Assembly (NCBI GenBank): GCA_043760535.1
Contig: JAYUOV010000322.1
Span: 1 to 23,705 of the forward strand
Direction: 5' to 3'
From: JAZKFT01 sp043760535
Lineage (GTDB): Bacteria; Bacteroidota; Bacteroidia; Chitinophagales; Chitinophagaceae
DNA: 23,705 bases
The translations under genes and the position numbers were made by a program. This document shows, in pieces, positions 21,619 to 23,705 of this stretch (positions are counted from its first letter, which is position 1; every line of letters begins with the position of its first letter). The notes under the pieces were generated by a model. The model was not told the origin of the DNA, ran no database searches, and saw only the letters and a program-made list of their open reading frames with translations.

Positions 21619-22296
21619 ATGAATGATCAACAACGTTCATTGGAATCCATACGGGAAATAAAAAATATGATGGAACGGAGCAGCCGCTTTATTAGCCTAA
21701 GTGGGTGGAGTGGTGTAGCTGCTGGTGGCTGTGCTTTGGTAGGTGCTTGGTTTGGTCATTCTGCTTTATCAGATGTATTGCACAAAGATTCTGGTTATGC
21801 AGTTTATCCGCCGCTCTCAGGTTTAGCCCAAAAAGATTTGCTGGCGGAACGAAGTACCTACGACACACTGATTCATCAATTGATATGGATCGCTTTATGC
21901 ACATTCATCGCCGCTTTTATCTTGGCTTTTTTATTTACATGGATGCGGAGTAAAAAGCAGCATATACCCTTGTTTGGCAGCGCTTCTCTCAGGCTCATGA
22001 TAAACGTTATTATACCCATGCTTACTGGGGGCTTCTTTTTAATACGAGCTTTACAATTAGGGTATTGGGAAATAATAGCGCCTGGCTGTCTTATTTTTTA
22101 CGGGCTTGCTTTGGTAAACGGTTCTAAATATACTTTGGGGGAGGTAAAATACTTGGGCTATGCACAAATAATATTGGGTATCATTAACCTGTGGTTTGTA
22201 GGTTATGGCCTGTATTTTTGGGCGGCAGGTTTTGGTATAATGCACATTGTGTATGGCTTTTTAATGTGGTGGAAATACGAAAGAATACAGCGCTAA
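21619..22296 (+). CDS. Membrane protein of unknown function (about six TM helices)
   Basis: The 225-residue protein starts with a short cytoplasmic segment MNDQQRSLESIREIKNMMER, then about six membrane segments, near residues 21-45 (FISLSGWSGVAAGGCALVGA), 84-110 (IWIALCTFIAAFILAFLFTW), and four more in the second half, ending at KYERIQR. I start it at ATG 21619; a TTG 16 codons upstream would lie within the promoter/operator. It is the first gene of a cluster with a winged-helix regulator and two other small membrane proteins, behind operator site 1. I recognise it as a conserved Bacteroidota membrane protein of unknown function, often next to such a regulator (recollection, not checked). Function is unknown. 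Confidence 0.75.
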   Translation: MNDQQRSLESIREIKNMMERSSRFISLSGWSGVAAGGCALVGAWFGHSALSDVLHKDSGYAVYPPLSGLAQKDLLAERSTYDTLIHQLIWIALCTFIAAFILAFLFTWMRSKKQHIPLFGSASLRLMINVIIPMLTGGFFLIRALQLGYWEIIAPGCLIFYGLALVNGSKYTLGEVKYLGYAQIILGIINLWFVGYGLYFWAAGFGIMHIVYGFLMWWKYERIQR

Positions 22297-22334
22297 TAAA
22301 GAGTGAAAGACCTGATCAACAAATCGTTTTACAA

Positions 22335-22640
22335 TTGCCAGAACCTATTAACATAGATAACCTAAACAAAGCATTCGATAGCCGGATACGCCTTGGTATT
22401 ATGAGTGCCCTTATGGTGAATACCGGGCAGAGTTTTAACGAACTGAAAGAGCTACTACAGATTACAGATGGCAATTTAGCAAGCCACATGAAATCGCTGG
22501 AAGAGAATGATTATGTTAGGGTAAAAAAAGGGTTTATTGGCCGAAAAACAAATACAACTTATGCTGTTACAAAAGCAGGAGCATTAGCATTTCGCCAGCA
22601 TTTGGAAGCATTGGAAAAGATGATTAAAGGGGTGGGATAA
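22335..22640 (+). CDS. Winged-helix transcriptional regulator (HTH_34-like)
   Basis: The protein is a small MarR/ArsR-like winged-helix domain of the PF13601 (HTH_34) type. It reads NIDNLNKAFDSRIRLGIMSA, LMVNTGQSFNELKELLQITD, GNLASHMKSLEENDYVRVKK (recognition helix and wing) and FIGRKTNTTYAVTKAGALAF. The frame has no ATG before GIM, inside the first helix, so a non-ATG start is needed; TTG 22335 gives 101 residues, the family size. A GTG at 22191 would overlap the preceding gene by over 100 bp and add an unrelated N-terminus. It lies 38 bp after the first membrane gene and 22 bp before the second, so it is probably co-transcribed. It probably binds the palindromes at 21596 and 23166 and so controls its own operon. 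Confidence 0.8.
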   Translation: MPEPINIDNLNKAFDSRIRLGIMSALMVNTGQSFNELKELLQITDGNLASHMKSLEENDYVRVKKGFIGRKTNTTYAVTKAGALAFRQHLEALEKMIKGVG

Positions 22641-22662
22641 AAAAAGAATCAAATTGAAATTT

Positions 22663-23103
22663 ATGAAAGCTACTACAAAACAAATAGCTGGCATTTCCAT
22701 CTTTATTTGGGTTACGGCATTGTTTATCAATACCGTATTGGGTCTCTATTTTGTATCGGGCAAGATAAAACTCAGTTTACCCACGCTGATCTTTAAAGGT
22801 GCTTCGTATGGTGCAATCTTCTCTTTTCCTGTATATCTTATTATTTGGCTGCTGCTGTACATGCTGCATAAGCAAAAGCTTTCTGCTGGTAATATATTTC
22901 TCACACTGCTTTTAAGTGCCGTGCTTTTAACCATTGGCGTTTTCTTTTTATTTTCAAATTATATGGCGCTCTCTGCAACTCTAAACCTCCCTTTATTAGA
23001 AACTGCATTGGCTGCCGCAGTTATTGCAGTAATACTTCAGTTTGGTGCTTTAAAAAAAGTATGCTTTCGCAGAGACCATCCGGGGCATTTCCCCAGAGAA
23101 TAA
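22663..23103 (+). CDS. Small four-helix membrane protein
   Basis: The 146-residue protein contains four strongly hydrophobic segments: about 9-33 (GISIFIWVTALFINTVLGLY), 47-69 (GAIFSFPVYLIIWLLLYMLH), 78-100 (IFLTLLLSAVLLTIGVFFLF) and 113-132 (ETALAAAVIAVILQFGAL). The C-terminus FRRDHPGHFPRE is charged. I start it at ATG 22663 (MKATTKQIAG); TTG 22654 would add three residues. It is the third gene of the operon driven from site 1. I do not recognise the family and see no catalytic motif. Confidence 0.7.
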   Translation: MKATTKQIAGISIFIWVTALFINTVLGLYFVSGKIKLSLPTLIFKGASYGAIFSFPVYLIIWLLLYMLHKQKLSAGNIFLTLLLSAVLLTIGVFFLFSNYMALSATLNLPLLETALAAAVIAVILQFGALKKVCFRRDHPGHFPRE

Positions 23104-23165
23104 AATAATACATCTGACATATCACCTTAGAAAAAAAGAAGAAAATTTATTTTTTTTACCCAAAC

Positions 23166-23188
23166 ACTTTGAAATTCAAAGCACTTTT
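23166..23188 (+). promoter_or_regulatory. Palindromic operator (site 2)
   Basis: CTTTGAA-A-TTCAAAG (23167-23181) is a perfect 15-base palindrome, and AAAGCACTTT (23179-23188) repeats the trailing palindrome of site 1 with TG replaced by CA. The matching order (ACTTTG, 5 nt, CAAAG, then CTTT) at sites 1 and 2, each just before a start codon followed by an ATCAACAACG sequence, indicates a shared regulator. Confidence 0.65.
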
Positions 23189-23195
23189 AATAAAA

Positions 23196-23612
23196 ATGAC
23201 TAATCAACAACGCTTTACCTTAAATTTAAGAAAAGCTATCCGTAGATGGATTGTTTTTTTCATTGTGGTTTTGGCACTCAGCGGCCTTACAGCTTTGGCC
23301 ATCGAGGCTCTGATGATTTATTTGTCGGAGTATTTTCCTTCTCAACAAACGGTGGTGGGTAAATGGCTTTGGAAAGTACTTGCCGCTATTAGTGATGTAA
23401 ACCAGCAATATCCCTTTATGTCTTATGGATTCGATTGGCTGGCCTTTGCCCATATTGCGATTGCATTAGCATTTGTTGGGCCGCTCCAAGATGCGGTAAA
23501 TAATAAACGGGTGATTCAGTTTGGCCGTATTGCCTGCGTCATGGTTATTACGTTTGCCTTGCTGGCAGGCAGTTTTAGGGGTTTACCCACCTGGTGGATT
23601 TGTATAGATTGA
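23196..23612 (+). CDS. Membrane protein of the regulator cluster, possibly shortened C-terminus
   Basis: The 138-residue protein begins MTNQQRFTLNLRKAIRRW, followed by three or four membrane segments: about 18-42 (WIVFFIVVLALSGLTALAIE), 86-104 (FDWLAFAHIAIALAFVGPL) and 115-130 (IACVMVITFALLAGSF). The segment FRGLPTWWICID ends at a TGA. I start it at ATG 23196 because the TTG nine codons upstream is inside operator site 2. It is separated from the preceding gene by 92 bp, so it may form its own transcript under the same regulator. I recall homologues that continue past the final WxxID with a further hydrophobic segment, which would make this one truncated, but this is recollection and not verified. 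Function is unknown. Confidence 0.65.
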   Translation: MTNQQRFTLNLRKAIRRWIVFFIVVLALSGLTALAIEALMIYLSEYFPSQQTVVGKWLWKVLAAISDVNQQYPFMSYGFDWLAFAHIAIALAFVGPLQDAVNNKRVIQFGRIACVMVITFALLAGSFRGLPTWWICID

Positions 23613-23705
23613 ATGACTATCCGCAATTTGGTTTAAGTTTTATACCAAGGTTTTTCTAGCGCTGCTACCATTAATCTCTCAAATAAATTGATCCCGAAAT
23701 ATCTT

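Overview
The window looks like a chromosomal segment of a Bacteroidota bacterium, most likely of the Chitinophagaceae. The evidence is a DUF4290 gene, a Bacteroidota-type MurA, an ECF sigma factor followed by an anti-sigma-like protein with an outer-membrane barrel, an LVIVD-type lipoprotein, and several upstream regions with the Bacteroidota promoter pattern (TTG, about 19 nt, TAnnTTTG-like) without Shine-Dalgarno sequences. The family and genus are inferred; no rRNA or tRNA gene is visible.

Layout. 1-3735: an intergenic repeat, then minus-strand cvfB-like, murA and DUF4290 genes. 4036-6545: plus-strand dusB, a possible broken small gene, and serC with a strong terminator. 6546-10609: rel/spoT (bifunctional ppGpp enzyme) and fabH, each with a recognisable promoter and each preceded by a copy of a dispersed repeat. 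10751-14926: a minus-strand envelope cluster in transcription order: ECF sigma factor, inner-membrane-anchored protein with a long linker and outer-membrane barrel, LVIVD lipoprotein, small outer-membrane protein. 15033-16187: AT-rich island with a Panacea-domain antitoxin gene and a tightly linked small gene that is probably its toxin, preceded by inverted repeats. 16267-19607: a repeat copy, mgsA, ligA carrying an in-frame insertion made of short repeats, and a scar with a duplicated ligA 5' fragment joined to an IS30-type transposase tail. 19967-21501: class-III aminotransferase convergent with a small ABM-fold monooxygenase. 21569-23612: three small membrane-protein genes with a winged-helix regulator; the first and last gene share a palindromic operator-like site.

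The best candidates for undescribed biology are (1) the sigma / double-membrane-spanning regulator / lipoprotein cluster, (2) the Panacea gene with its unrecognised partner, (3) the winged-helix regulator with its palindrome and membrane proteins, (4) the four-copy structured intergenic repeat, and (5) the ligA locus, which has been both expanded by short repeats and partially duplicated next to an IS30 remnant. The housekeeping genes are ordinary, except that MurA has Asp in place of the fosfomycin-target Cys.
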